27,142 bases of DNA from Gracilimonas sp035704785 (lineage in GTDB: Bacteria; Bacteroidota; Rhodothermia; Balneolales; Balneolaceae), in contig NZ_DASSWP010000045.1 in NCBI RefSeq assembly GCF_035704785.1, forward strand, positions 1-27,142. Reading direction: 5' to 3'. Both the position numbers and the translations under genes were made by a program. Position 1 is the stretch's first letter, and each line of letters starts with the position of its first letter. Below are positions 1 through 8,544 of the stretch, in pieces. The notes under the pieces are model-generated. The model did no database searches and was not told the origin of the DNA. It worked only from the letters and a program-made list of their open reading frames with translations.

Positions 1-2
1 GG

Positions 3-536
3 GCTGAATCGGGAAAATCACAGTGGGAATATAACGGTCAAAAACGACCAAAGTTTGCGATCAAACCTAAAGAGGGACAGGAGTCTGTTTGGGATTACCC
101 CCGCCCTCCTAAACTCCATACCGACAGCAGAGAAATCCTGGTGATCTTTGCCAATAAAATCATTGCACGTTCTACCAATACTATTCGGGTTTTAGAGACT
201 GCCAGCCCTCCCACCTTCTACATCCCTAAGGCAGATATTAATATGGATTATCTAAAGAAGACAACCGGAGAAACGCGTTGTGAATGGAAAGGTGATGCTA
301 TTTATTGGAATGTAGAAGCGGATGATAAGATCGCGAAAAGAGCTGCATGGTCTTACCCCCAACCAAAATCTGAATTCTCCAAGATCAAGGGATATCTATG
401 TTTCTATCCTTCCAGGGTATTTTGCTATGTGAATGGAGAACATGTAAAACCACAACCCGGAGGCTTTTACGGAGGATGGATCACCAAGGAAATTGTTGGA
501 CCTGTTAAGGGTGAATCAGATGAGACTTTTTTATAG
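3..536 (+). CDS. DUF427 domain protein (5' end outside window)
   Basis: The reading frame is open from base 3 to the TAG at 534-536, so the gene begins upstream of the window. The GTG at 141 is probably not the start, because the upstream residues include the segment ESVWDYPRPPKL that normally sits near the beginning of DUF427 proteins. The rest matches the family: a short beta-rich fold with RVLETASPPTFYIPKADI, then a tail with TRCEWKGDAIYWNV and AAWSYPQP, ending near YVNGEHVKPQPGGFYGGW. The family is small, soluble and of unknown biochemical function. It is alone on this strand, with 107 bases before the next gene. The family call is from recognised motifs; no function is inferred. Confidence 0.82.
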   Translation, partial: AESGKSQWEYNGQKRPKFAIKPKEGQESVWDYPRPPKLHTDSREILVIFANKIIARSTNTIRVLETASPPTFYIPKADINMDYLKKTTGETRCEWKGDAIYWNVEADDKIAKRAAWSYPQPKSEFSKIKGYLCFYPSRVFCYVNGEHVKPQPGGFYGGWITKEIVGPVKGESDETFL

Positions 537-643
537 ATACCTCAGATTATTTAATTCTAAAAATTATTAAAAAATCTTGTTTCCCTTTATAAACTGAATT
601 TTTGAAGTTATAATCAGCCCATATTCCAATTAACCTCATACCC

Positions 644-2686
644 ATGATGAACAAAAGATACTTTCTGCTACTGATCATCTTTTCCTTTGTAACAAACATA
701 AACATTCATGCTCAAGTTGATGAATCCTATTTCGATTACATGGATCTTTTTGACCTGCAAATGGTCTCTAGTCCTGAGATTTCTCCGGACGGAAATACGA
801 TCATTTATGAGCGGGTTCAGTATGATGTAATGACCGATGGTCGTTTCGTGAATCTATGGACGATCTCTTTTTCAGGTGAAAACCACCGTCCGCTTACTTC
901 CGGTAAAACCGGATATGGCAGTGTAATCTGGTCACCAAGCGGAGATCGTATCGCCTATACTTCTTCTAAAGAAGGCTCTAACCAAATTTTTATTCGCTGG
1001 ATGGATTCAGGAGTGTCTGCATCAATCACTAATCTCACTGGGAGTCCTGGCAACCTAAGTTGGTCACCCGATGGAAGTATGTTGCTCTTCTCAAAATTTG
1101 TACCCGGCTCTTCTTCCGTGGTCCGGCCAGATATGCCCTCAGCTCCCGAAGGTGCCGAATGGGAAGAATCCGCACAGGTAATTGACAAAGTCAGATATCG
1201 TAATGATGGCGGCGGGTATGTTGAAGATGGGTTCAGACACATTTTTGTGATTTCTGCAGAAGGCGGTGCTCCGCGACAGTTGACTTCCGGCGATCACAAC
1301 TACGGATCTCCATCATGGACACCCAATGGAAATATTATTTATACCGCTGATTTATCAGACGACGCCGATATAGACCCAAATAATGAGCAGATCTATGAAA
1401 TGAATATCGAGAGCGGAGAAGCCACACAGATCACGGATAAAAGAGGTCCACACAGCAGCCCAAGTGTATCTCCGGATGGTAGACTGATTGCCTACACCGG
1501 ATACGAAGATCAGTTCTTGGGATATCAGCTGACTGAACTTTACATCATGAACCGTGACGGCTCGAACCTTCGTAAGATCTCCGAGGATGTAGAACAGGAT
1601 ATCTCCTCAATTACCTGGGCCAATGACAGCAACTCTATCTTTTTCAGGTATGATGAAGAGGGAAACAGTAAAGTTGGTAACATCAAACTGAACGGAGACT
1701 TTGTCCAAATAGCTCAAAACCTTGGCGGTGCTTCAACTGGCAGACCTTATGGCGGCGGTTCCTATTCTGTTGCTGATAATGGACGCTTTGCCTACTCCGA
1801 AGTATCCTCGACCCGCCCAAGTGAGTTAGCTGTAGGGCATTTTCCAACCCGGATGGCCAATCATAAGATCACAAATCTGAATGAGCAGCTTTTTAAAGCC
1901 AAGAAAGTTGGGAATGTAGAAGAGTTTTGGGTTGAATCATCCGTTGATGATTTTCGAACACAAGGCTGGATCATCACTCCCCCTGATTTTGACCCAGATA
2001 AAAAATATCCCATGATCCTGGAGATCCATGGCGGACCTCACACCAATTATGGCCCTCGATTTTCACCCGAATTACAGTTTATGGCAAGTCGCGGATATGT
2101 GGTCGTTTATACCAATCCCCGCGGGAGTACCAGTTATGGGACTGATTTTGCCGCTTACATCAACCATAACTACCCAAGTGAGGATTATAACGATCTGATG
2201 GATGCCACGGATTACGTCATCGATCAGGGATATATTGACGAAGACAATCTGTTCATTACAGGTGGAAGCGGTGGCGGAGTTCTAACTGCCTGGAGTATTG
2301 GTATGACCGATCGTTTTTCGGCAGCTGTGGTAGCTAAACCGGTGATCAACTGGTACAGCTTTGTACTAACGGCAGACGGTATCCCATTCTTCAGTAAATA
2401 CTGGTTTACTGAAAAGCCATGGGATGATCCCGAGCAATACCTCGAACGTTCCCCAATCTCATTGGTTGGAAATGTTAGCACCCCAACCATGCTTCTAACC
2501 GGTCAGCAAGATTATCGCACTCCAATGAGTGAAACCGAGCAGTATTATTCAGCTCTTAAACTACTGGGAGTGGATGCAACCATGGTTCGTATTGCAGGTT
2601 CAGGCCACAGCATATATGCCAAGCCGAGTAACCTGTTTCGAAAAGTCGGGTACATAACGGGCTGGTTTGATCGGTATAAGGATTAG
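644..2686 (+). CDS. Secreted S9 family prolyl oligopeptidase-type peptidase
   Basis: This is a 680-residue serine peptidase of the S9 (acylaminoacyl-peptidase / DPP IV-like) type, expected to cleave peptides in the periplasm. Residues 1-23 form a signal peptide (hydrophobic FLLLIIFSFV, likely cut after HA). Residues about 30-400 carry TolB/WD40-like propeller strands with repeated SPDG-type motifs (SPDGNTIIYE, SPSGDRIAYT, SPDGSMLLFS, TPNGNIIYT, SPDGRLIAYT). Residues about 430-680 are an alpha/beta-hydrolase domain, with nucleophile Ser542 in GGSGGG, Asp623 in GQQDYRTP and His655 in GSGHS. The catalytic triad is complete and the length is normal. There are two adjacent ATGs (644 and 647); I took the first. 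Substrate specificity cannot be read from the sequence. Confidence 0.93.
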   Translation: MMNKRYFLLLIIFSFVTNINIHAQVDESYFDYMDLFDLQMVSSPEISPDGNTIIYERVQYDVMTDGRFVNLWTISFSGENHRPLTSGKTGYGSVIWSPSGDRIAYTSSKEGSNQIFIRWMDSGVSASITNLTGSPGNLSWSPDGSMLLFSKFVPGSSSVVRPDMPSAPEGAEWEESAQVIDKVRYRNDGGGYVEDGFRHIFVISAEGGAPRQLTSGDHNYGSPSWTPNGNIIYTADLSDDADIDPNNEQIYEMNIESGEATQITDKRGPHSSPSVSPDGRLIAYTGYEDQFLGYQLTELYIMNRDGSNLRKISEDVEQDISSITWANDSNSIFFRYDEEGNSKVGNIKLNGDFVQIAQNLGGASTGRPYGGGSYSVADNGRFAYSEVSSTRPSELAVGHFPTRMANHKITNLNEQLFKAKKVGNVEEFWVESSVDDFRTQGWIITPPDFDPDKKYPMILEIHGGPHTNYGPRFSPELQFMASRGYVVVYTNPRGSTSYGTDFAAYINHNYPSEDYNDLMDATDYVIDQGYIDEDNLFITGGSGGGVLTAWSIGMTDRFSAAVVAKPVINWYSFVLTADGIPFFSKYWFTEKPWDDPEQYLERSPISLVGNVSTPTMLLTGQQDYRTPMSETEQYYSALKLLGVDATMVRIAGSGHSIYAKPSNLFRKVGYITGWFDRYKD

Positions 2687-2857
2687 CTGTCAGCAGTCAG
2701 GCTTCAGCTTTCAGTTTTTTGTCGTTTCTGTACTGGAAGAGATCTTATAAGGTTGCTAAAATATTTTTCGGCTCTTCAGACTATGAGATTTAAGGCATTA
2801 GCTGCGTTGATTTTAAAAAACTGAAAGCTATGAGCTGAATCCTGACTACTGACAGCT
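2685..2857. repeat. Inverted heptad array (TCAGnnn / CTGAnnn arms)
   Basis: The left arm (2685-2720) and right arm (2815-2857) are near-perfect inverted copies. In the left arm TCAG recurs exactly every 7 bases at 2690, 2697, 2704 and 2711. In the right arm CTGA recurs at 2821, 2835, 2842 and 2849, with a degenerate CTAT at 2828, again a 7-base period. The right arm is longer by exactly 7 bases, one heptad. Both arms end in a run of five to six T/A facing the 94-base spacer. The left arm begins within the stop codon of the S9 peptidase gene. It could fold as a long hairpin in either transcript and might act as a terminator or a small mobile repeat, but neither role is shown. Confidence 0.7.
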
Positions 2858-2930
2858 CAAATAAAAGCTTCATTAACCCGTGGGGATTCAATATCTTCTC
2901 GCAAAAGAAATTTAAATTCAATCCTTCTAC

Positions 2931-4964
2931 ATGCTCTTTGCGGTAAGCCTTCCTTTTTTAAATGAGATCGTTGCACTTTTTTTGGTCAGCGTTCTTATTG
3001 CATACATTTGTTATCGCATCAAATTAGTCCCTATTGCCGGTTTTTTGATCGCCGGGGTAATCATTGGTCCTAATGCTTTGGGCTTGGTGCAAGATCAGGA
3101 ACTGGTAGATATGCTCGCAGAGATCGGTATCATACTCCTCCTTTTTACCATTGGTATTGAATTTAGCCTCGATAAGTTATCCCGAATCAAGAATGCTATT
3201 TTTGTTGGGGGAGGATTGCAGGTTTTATTAAGTGTTGGCGCGGTTGTGGGCATCCTTCTGTTATTTGATGTAGACTGGAAAGTTGCCGTTTACACCGGTT
3301 TTTTAGTGGCGTTGAGTTCTACCGCTATCATTTTGGGATTGCTTAGCGAGCAAGGTAAAACCGACACTCCCGTTGGCAGGCTGTCACTGGCCGTACTTAT
3401 TTTTCAGGATTTTGCCATCATCGCGATGGTACTTTTAGTTCCTATTCTATCCGGACAAAGTGATTCCATTCAGGATGTATTTATTGTCCTTGGAAAAGCC
3501 GTTCTGCTTATTGCCGTGGTTGTGGTTTTAGCCCGGAAAATTGTACCATGGATCTTAGAAAAAGTAGCGCAAACCCGCCGGCAGGAATTATTCCTACTCA
3601 CCGTAATGGCTATCTGTTTTGGAACCGCTGCTTTAACCAATCTTGCCGAAGTAAGTCTGGCTCTTGGAGCATTTCTTGCCGGCCTTGTAGTGAGTGAAAG
3701 CCATTACAGCGACCATGCCCTCAGTGAAATACTGCCGTTAAAAACTATTTTTAATGCGGTATTCTTTGTTTCTGTAGGAATGTTGCTTGATCTTCAGTTT
3801 GTTATCGAAAATCCCTTGTTGCTTCTTGGGATTGCGACCGGAGTTTTGGTATTAAAATTTATTCTTAGCTCAGTCAGTTTGTTGGTGCTTGGATATCCTA
3901 TACGAATTGCAGCTGCAGCAGGTATTGTTTTAGCGCAGATCGGGGAATTCTCTTTTGTATTGGAACGAGCAGGGCGCCCTGCCGGCTTGACCCCAGGCGG
4001 TTTTGGTGAAATGGGCTCACAAGTTTTCATAGCCACTTCAGTTTTGTTAATGCTTCTCACTCCTCTTTTCCTGAAAGTAAGCCCAAAAATAGGTGAATTA
4101 TTGGCCAAAACCCCATTACGTAAAATTGGGGAAAACCGAAAAGAAACTGTTTCAGAACAAGAATCAACGGACTCAGAAGATCATGTAATTTTGGTGGGAT
4201 ACGGGCCTGCAGGCAGAAATCTTGCCAAGGTTTTTAAAGACACCGGTATTCCATTCATAGTGGTTGAATTGAATCCAAATTCTGTTTCTGAAATGAGGGA
4301 GAATGGAATTAATGCAATTTATGGTGATGCCTCAAGAACACACATATTGGAACATGCCGGAGTTTACAGAGCTAAACTCTGTGTGGTAGTAATCAATGAA
4401 CCACGAATTACCCCCAGAATTATAAAACTTGCTAATTACCTAAACCCTACCATAGAAGTCATTGCCCGAACCAGGTATCTTTCTGAGGCTGAACTACTGA
4501 AGAAAGCCGGAGCGGACAAAGTAGTGCCTGCCGAAATGGAAACCACGGTACGGCTTTTCTCCAATGTGCTGCGTTCCTACCTCATTCCTGAAGAAGAGAT
4601 AGAGCAGCACATTCGGGAGCTTCGCAAAGAAGATTTTCAGATCCTGCGGGGAAGCATTCAGGAAGCACATCTGATGGTATTACAAGGATTGGATGAAGAA
4701 GGGCTTCATACCAGGGCAGTGTTGGTGAAAGAAGGTTCTTTTGCTGCAGGAAAATCATTAGGTGAATTGATGTTGAGAAACAAATATCAAATAACCATAC
4801 TCACTGTTAACCGAGGTAATAAAAATATTGGAAATCCTGCCGGAGAGTTCACTCTGAAAGCCGGCGATCGGTTGGTTATGGTTGGAATGGCTGACCGTTT
4901 TGCCGATGCCGCAGAAGTATTTCGAGAAGCTGAAATGCCTGAAGAATTAAGACAAGAATTTTGA
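2931..4964 (+). CDS. KefB-like monovalent cation:proton antiporter (CPA2) with TrkA domains
   Basis: A 677-residue inner-membrane antiporter of the CPA2 family that exchanges K+ or Na+ for protons. Residues about 1-385 form a Na_H_Exchanger membrane domain with about 12 hydrophobic segments, including IGIILLLFTIGIEFSL and LALGAFLAGLVVSE. Residues about 417-535 are a TrkA_N/RCK nucleotide-binding domain with the dinucleotide motif GYGPAG at 423-428 and the acidic strand end VVELNP. Residues about 590-665 resemble a TrkA_C ligand domain. The length and order match KefB/KefC-type proteins. No KefF/KefG-like quinone oxidoreductase partner is adjacent, so the glutathione-gated Kef role is not supported. 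It converges with the NhaP2-like gene with only 14 bases between the stop codons. Confidence 0.9.
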   Translation: MLFAVSLPFLNEIVALFLVSVLIAYICYRIKLVPIAGFLIAGVIIGPNALGLVQDQELVDMLAEIGIILLLFTIGIEFSLDKLSRIKNAIFVGGGLQVLLSVGAVVGILLLFDVDWKVAVYTGFLVALSSTAIILGLLSEQGKTDTPVGRLSLAVLIFQDFAIIAMVLLVPILSGQSDSIQDVFIVLGKAVLLIAVVVVLARKIVPWILEKVAQTRRQELFLLTVMAICFGTAALTNLAEVSLALGAFLAGLVVSESHYSDHALSEILPLKTIFNAVFFVSVGMLLDLQFVIENPLLLLGIATGVLVLKFILSSVSLLVLGYPIRIAAAAGIVLAQIGEFSFVLERAGRPAGLTPGGFGEMGSQVFIATSVLLMLLTPLFLKVSPKIGELLAKTPLRKIGENRKETVSEQESTDSEDHVILVGYGPAGRNLAKVFKDTGIPFIVVELNPNSVSEMRENGINAIYGDASRTHILEHAGVYRAKLCVVVINEPRITPRIIKLANYLNPTIEVIARTRYLSEAELLKKAGADKVVPAEMETTVRLFSNVLRSYLIPEEEIEQHIRELRKEDFQILRGSIQEAHLMVLQGLDEEGLHTRAVLVKEGSFAAGKSLGELMLRNKYQITILTVNRGNKNIGNPAGEFTLKAGDRLVMVGMADRFADAAEVFREAEMPEELRQEF

Positions 4965-4978
4965 TCTATTAACAAACC

Positions 4979-6445
4979 TTATTCTAAAATTTGGTTTCCC
5001 TTTATAATTTTTCTGATATCTGACATACTCCCTTTTTGGGCAAGAATTAAAAGCTTATCACCGGTTTGTATAACTGTTGTTCCTCGGGGTACAAGGAATT
5101 TACCATCTCTGTTTATGATCACAATTAACGAGTTCTCCGGGAAATTTAAGTCAATTACCTGATGCCCAACTATAGGGTCATCCGCCTCTACTTCCAATTC
5201 CTTCATCGCACTTTTGGTATCAACGGAAGGTTCAAATTCTACAGGAAATTTAGTTTTCGGTATGATCGGAGAATCTACATGTAGCTTCTTTGCCATCCAC
5301 GAAATCGTTGGCCCCTGAATAATCACTGACGTTACAACCACGAAAAATACAATACTGAAAATTAGTTCTGCATTCGGAATTCCTGCTACTAACGGAAATG
5401 TGGCCATTATGATCGGAACTGCTCCACGGAGTCCCGCCCATGATATCATAAATTTACCTCGTGCTTTTTGGCTTGAAAACATCAGAGACAGAAACACACT
5501 TATTGGCCGAGCCAAGAAGATCAGTACTCCAGCTATTATTAATCCTTCAACCCAAATAGCTAATATCTGATTTGGAAAGACGAGCAAGCCAAGAGTAAGA
5601 AACATTGCAATCTGCATCAACCAGCCCATCCCGTCAAAGAAATTCACCAAACTGCGCTGATGTATGAAATTCGAATTCCCTAAAATCAATCCTGCCAAAT
5701 AAACTGCCAAAAATCCACTGCCACCTAATAAATCGGTTGCTGAGTATATCAGCGGAACAAGTGCAAGGGTTAACACCGGATATAAGCCATCGTAATCCAG
5801 ATTTATATTGTTGATCAGCCAGGTAATTGTGCGTCCAAATAAGAAACCGGCCACCAACCCAATACTGATCTGTAACAAGAAAAGAATAATGAGATCAGAA
5901 AGGCCATAATTAGGAAGTGTGAGCCATTGAATTACACCAAGCGTTAGGAAAATAGCCATCGGATCATTCGTTCCTGACTCAAACTCCATCACTTCCTTCA
6001 GCCGGTATTTAAAACCAAGATCCTTTGAACGAAGGATTGAAAAAACAGCTGCTGCATCAGTTGATGATACGATCGCTCCCAACAAAACTCCTTCTAAAAT
6101 ACTGAAGTTCAATATCCATACAGCAAATCCTCCAACTATAAAAGCACTAAGCAACACACCAAATGTTGATAAAGAAATACCGGTTGCAATGATAGGCCTG
6201 ATCTTTTTCCAGCGAGTATCTAATCCCCCAGAAAACAGAATATAGATAAGCGCAATGATCCCAAGTGACTGTGCTATCTCATAATCATCAAAATAAACCA
6301 GATTCAGACCGTCGGAACCGAACAACATTCCAACACCCAAAAAGATCAACAGAGCAGGAATTCCCCACCTGCCGCCAAGTTTACTTGAAAAAATACTTAT
6401 CAATAAAAGTGTTGCTACCGTAAACAGATAAAGGGAAATGGTCAT
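4979..6445 (-). CDS. K+/H+ antiporter, NhaP2-like (CPA1 with RCK_C)
   Basis: A 488-residue CPA1-family cation/proton antiporter of the inner membrane. Hydrophobic segments fill residues about 1-385. Diagnostic motifs are SSTDAAAVFSIL, the ion-binding ESGTNDPMA with Asn160-Asp161, and LRGAVPIIMATFPL. Residues about 400-488 form a soluble RCK_C/TrkA_C-like domain (VIDLNFPENSLIVIINRDGKFLVPRG). E. coli NhaP2 is longer, with an extra C-terminal domain; this shorter layout lacks it. The start is the ATG read from 6445. Substrate (K+ versus Na+) is inferred from family resemblance only. The convergent arrangement with the KefB-like gene puts two proton-coupled cation exchangers side by side under separate promoters. 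Confidence 0.88.
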   Translation of the reverse strand: MTISLYLFTVATLLLISIFSSKLGGRWGIPALLIFLGVGMLFGSDGLNLVYFDDYEIAQSLGIIALIYILFSGGLDTRWKKIRPIIATGISLSTFGVLLSAFIVGGFAVWILNFSILEGVLLGAIVSSTDAAAVFSILRSKDLGFKYRLKEVMEFESGTNDPMAIFLTLGVIQWLTLPNYGLSDLIILFLLQISIGLVAGFLFGRTITWLINNINLDYDGLYPVLTLALVPLIYSATDLLGGSGFLAVYLAGLILGNSNFIHQRSLVNFFDGMGWLMQIAMFLTLGLLVFPNQILAIWVEGLIIAGVLIFLARPISVFLSLMFSSQKARGKFMISWAGLRGAVPIIMATFPLVAGIPNAELIFSIVFFVVVTSVIIQGPTISWMAKKLHVDSPIIPKTKFPVEFEPSVDTKSAMKELEVEADDPIVGHQVIDLNFPENSLIVIINRDGKFLVPRGTTVIQTGDKLLILAQKGSMSDIRKIIKGNQILE

Positions 6446-6746
6446 ACTATTCAGATGTAAATTCTTTATTTAGACTTTAAGAAGTTAAAATAATAATGCT
6501 ACTGTTTTGAATTCCAAGTAAAATGTGAATCAAATATTTATATCTGTTTCCAATAAAAAATATTTGCTTAGGCAATGCTATTCAACATAGCCTTACCGGC
6601 AGAAAGAATCCTATTCTTTTTGATTAAAAATTGAAACAAAAAATTGATTTTTGACTCTTAGTAGGAAAGCAATTAAAGTTGATCGAAATGAGTAGTAATG
6701 TTTTCTAATATTAATATTCACCTATCTTTCAGCTTCCATAATCAGC
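6446..6746. other. Intergenic region between divergent nhaP2-like gene and small ORF
   Basis: A 301-base AT-rich gap that must contain the promoters of both flanking genes, which diverge. I see a 7-bp hairpin (arms 6603-6609 and 6613-6619, loop CCT) followed by only two further T residues, too weak to call a terminator. A run AATATTAATATT lies near 6709-6720. No open frame with convincing coding character, tRNA-like fold or known riboswitch motif was recognised. Confidence 0.4.
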
Positions 6747-7007
6747 ATGCATAAAATCATGAAAGAAATAGCAGCCAAGTGTTTTAAAAAAATCAGCAGC
6801 TTGATACGGATTCACCTCGAAAAGAATCCGAATGACCTTTTAGTCTTCTCTTTTACCTTTCTCATTGTTGTATTTATTGCAGTGATAGCCCCGCAAGTTC
6901 CCGATACTGACCAATCTGAAACAGCAAGTGTTAACATAGAGCACATTGATTCATTTGAGGGTGATAATGACGGTATTGTAGTTATAAAGGCCCGATCTGA
7001 ATTTTAG
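6747..7007 (+). CDS. Small single-pass membrane protein, unknown function
   Basis: An 86-residue open frame. It has a basic N-terminus (KIMKEIAAKCFKKISSLIRIHLEK), one strong membrane segment at about 31-51 (LLVFSFTFLIVVFIAVIAP) and an acidic C-terminal tail (residues 52-86). By charge distribution the basic N-terminus should be cytoplasmic and the acidic tail periplasmic. I do not recognise the family. Support for it being a real gene is the Rho-independent terminator that overlaps its last codons and stop. There is no convincing Shine-Dalgarno sequence, and a second ATG at 6759 is an alternative start. Confidence 0.5.
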   Translation: MHKIMKEIAAKCFKKISSLIRIHLEKNPNDLLVFSFTFLIVVFIAVIAPQVPDTDQSETASVNIEHIDSFEGDNDGIVVIKARSEF

Positions 7008-7026
7008 AACAGATCAGGCCTTTTTT
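6987..7026 (+). terminator. Rho-independent terminator overlapping the small ORF stop
   Basis: The arms AAGGCCCGATCTG (6987-6999) and CAGATCAGGCCTT (7010-7022) pair over 13 positions with one mismatch, around a 10-base loop that contains the TAG stop. A T run follows to 7026. On the minus strand the mismatch becomes a G-U pair, but the T run is short, so it mainly serves the plus strand. It may also limit read-through from the convergent DUF1761 gene. Confidence 0.8.
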
Positions 7027-7030
7027 ATAT

Positions 7031-7432
7031 CTATTTCCAAGCTCCCAGGATCAACCCCATCAGGGTAAATACAATGGTCCAGAAGCCACCATTGATGAAG
7101 ATATATTTCCAGGATTTTTGCTCATAAAGGGCGTTGACACCGATGGCCATAGCAACCCACCCAAAGCCTGTCAGAAAACCGTAAAAAGCGCCTTCTTGCG
7201 CAGTTACTTCCCCTCCAAAGAACATAGCCAGGCAGTAGGCCATGATAAATTGAAATACAAAAGTAAAACCAAATATCTTGGCCATATTTCCTTTTTGGGC
7301 ATCTTCTTCCGTCATCCCAACAGAAGACATCCAGGGTTTACCGAATAACGGTCCGTACCATATAAAACCAATTGCGAATCCAACCAATGAAGCGGCTAAT
7401 ACAGCCAACCAGTTTATTGCTGCCATTTCCAT
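7031..7432 (-). CDS. DUF1761 membrane protein
   Basis: A 133-residue protein with four hydrophobic segments at about 5-27, 51-70, 80-98 and 108-130. The pattern INWLAVLAASLVGFAIGFIWYGPLFGKPWM, summarised here by its key residues GFxxGxxWYxPxxFGxxW, is characteristic of DUF1761 integral membrane proteins, whose function is not known. A short loop with GMTEEDAQKG separates the first two segments. It is transcribed towards the small membrane ORF, with the shared terminator region between them. The start at 7432 (MEM) could instead be the second ATG two codons later. Confidence 0.82.
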   Translation of the reverse strand: MEMAAINWLAVLAASLVGFAIGFIWYGPLFGKPWMSSVGMTEEDAQKGNMAKIFGFTFVFQFIMAYCLAMFFGGEVTAQEGAFYGFLTGFGWVAMAIGVNALYEQKSWKYIFINGGFWTIVFTLMGLILGAWK

Positions 7433-7640
7433 AATTTTGTCCTCATATCAGTAATTAAAAATTATCATTTGTCCCATTCCAAATTCCTCATACCTATTGG
7501 ATCACAAAGAATTAACAAAAATAACTTCTATCCTACAATATCCCTGAAATAATTTGGGTACAATTTATCTTCTACACCCAAGCTTTTGATGTAGATTTCT
7601 TACCTTTGAGTCTAAAAAGCTTTAAGAACAAACATTGAAT

Positions 7641-8540
7641 ATGAAATATCCTGATTTCAATCAGACGATACCGATCGACCACGTTGGCGTTGAAGAACGT
7701 GTAGCCCGGTTAAACTCCCGAAGCATTAAGAAAGAGTCTAAACTTCAGGCTCTCAAACTTGCATTAAGTATGATCGATCATACTACGCTGGAAGGGAAAG
7801 ACTCACCGGGAAAAGTGATACAACTTTGCAAGAAAGCAAAACAACCCCATCCCTCTATCCCTGATCTCCCTACGATAGCTGCTGTGTGTGTTTATCCAAG
7901 GATGGTTAGTGTGGCTAAAAACGAATTAAAAGGAACCGATATCAAAGTAGCCAGTGTGGCCACAGCTTTCCCAAGCGGACAGTCTCCCCTTTCTATGCGC
8001 CTGCAAGACACTAAATTTGCTGTTTCTGAAGGTGCAGATGAAATTGATATGGTGATAAGTCGCGGTGCTTTTTTAAATGGAGAATTCAGCCTGGTCTTTG
8101 ATGAAATAGCTGCAATAAAAGAGGCTTGTGGAGATGCGCATTTAAAGGTGATCCTGGAAACCGGGGAACTTCATACCTTCGAAAATGTAAGAAAAGCCAG
8201 TGATCTGGCTATGCATGCAGGTGCAGATTTCATTAAGACATCTACCGGAAAAGTAAGTCCTGCTGCAACGCAGCCGGTTACTTTAGTAATGCTGGAAGCT
8301 ATTCGGGATTTTTATTATAAAACAGATAAGATGATCGGGATGAAACCTGCCGGAGGAATCCGAACTGCCAAACAAGCTCTCCAATATTTGGTTTTAGTAA
8401 AAGAAACCCTTGGAGCCGCCTGGCTTACTAATAATTATTTCCGGTTTGGAGCCAGTTCTTTAACCAATGACTTGCTCATGCAAATAGTAAAACAACAAAC
8501 CGGGCATTACCAATCGCTCGATTACTTCAGTAATGATTGA
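7641..8540 (+). CDS. deoC: Deoxyribose-phosphate aldolase
   Basis: DeoC (DERA) cleaves 2-deoxyribose-5-phosphate into glyceraldehyde-3-phosphate and acetaldehyde in the cytoplasm. The 299-residue protein carries the class I aldolase signatures: IDHTTL early, Asp136 in DEIDMV, Schiff-base Lys199 in DFIKTSTGK, and Lys235 in MKPAGGIRT. It is longer at the N-terminus than the E. coli enzyme and closer to the long, eukaryote-like DERA form. I chose the ATG at 7641 over an in-frame TTG two codons upstream. A TACCTTTG at 7601-7608 resembles the Bacteroidota -7 element, but no well-spaced -33 TTG is present. It heads a tight operon with aldehyde dehydrogenases, which would consume the acetaldehyde. 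Confidence 0.95.
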   Translation: MKYPDFNQTIPIDHVGVEERVARLNSRSIKKESKLQALKLALSMIDHTTLEGKDSPGKVIQLCKKAKQPHPSIPDLPTIAAVCVYPRMVSVAKNELKGTDIKVASVATAFPSGQSPLSMRLQDTKFAVSEGADEIDMVISRGAFLNGEFSLVFDEIAAIKEACGDAHLKVILETGELHTFENVRKASDLAMHAGADFIKTSTGKVSPAATQPVTLVMLEAIRDFYYKTDKMIGMKPAGGIRTAKQALQYLVLVKETLGAAWLTNNYFRFGASSLTNDLLMQIVKQQTGHYQSLDYFSND

Positions 8541-8544
8541 TTAA

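Noticed and set aside
955..1242. Several open frames antisense to the S9 peptidase, antiporters, ALDH, tkt and uvrC genes.
   Set aside because: They mirror conserved coding genes, have no recognisable family features and no independent signals, so they are treated as shadow frames.
2685..2857. Possible CRISPR array.
   Set aside because: The repeated unit is 7 bases with 3-base variable gaps and inverted arms; there are no repeat-spacer units of CRISPR length and no cas genes.
3969..3982. A 14-bp perfect palindrome (GCAGGGCGCCCTGC) in the KefB-like gene.
   Set aside because: It is short, sits in well-conserved coding sequence (ERAGRPAGL), and a 14-base palindrome is not rare enough in a window this size to need another explanation.
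7601..7608. TACCTTTG upstream of deoC as a Bacteroidota-type promoter.
   Set aside because: It fits the -7 element, but no TTG lies at the expected 19-21 base spacing, so it is mentioned in the gene note rather than listed as a promoter.
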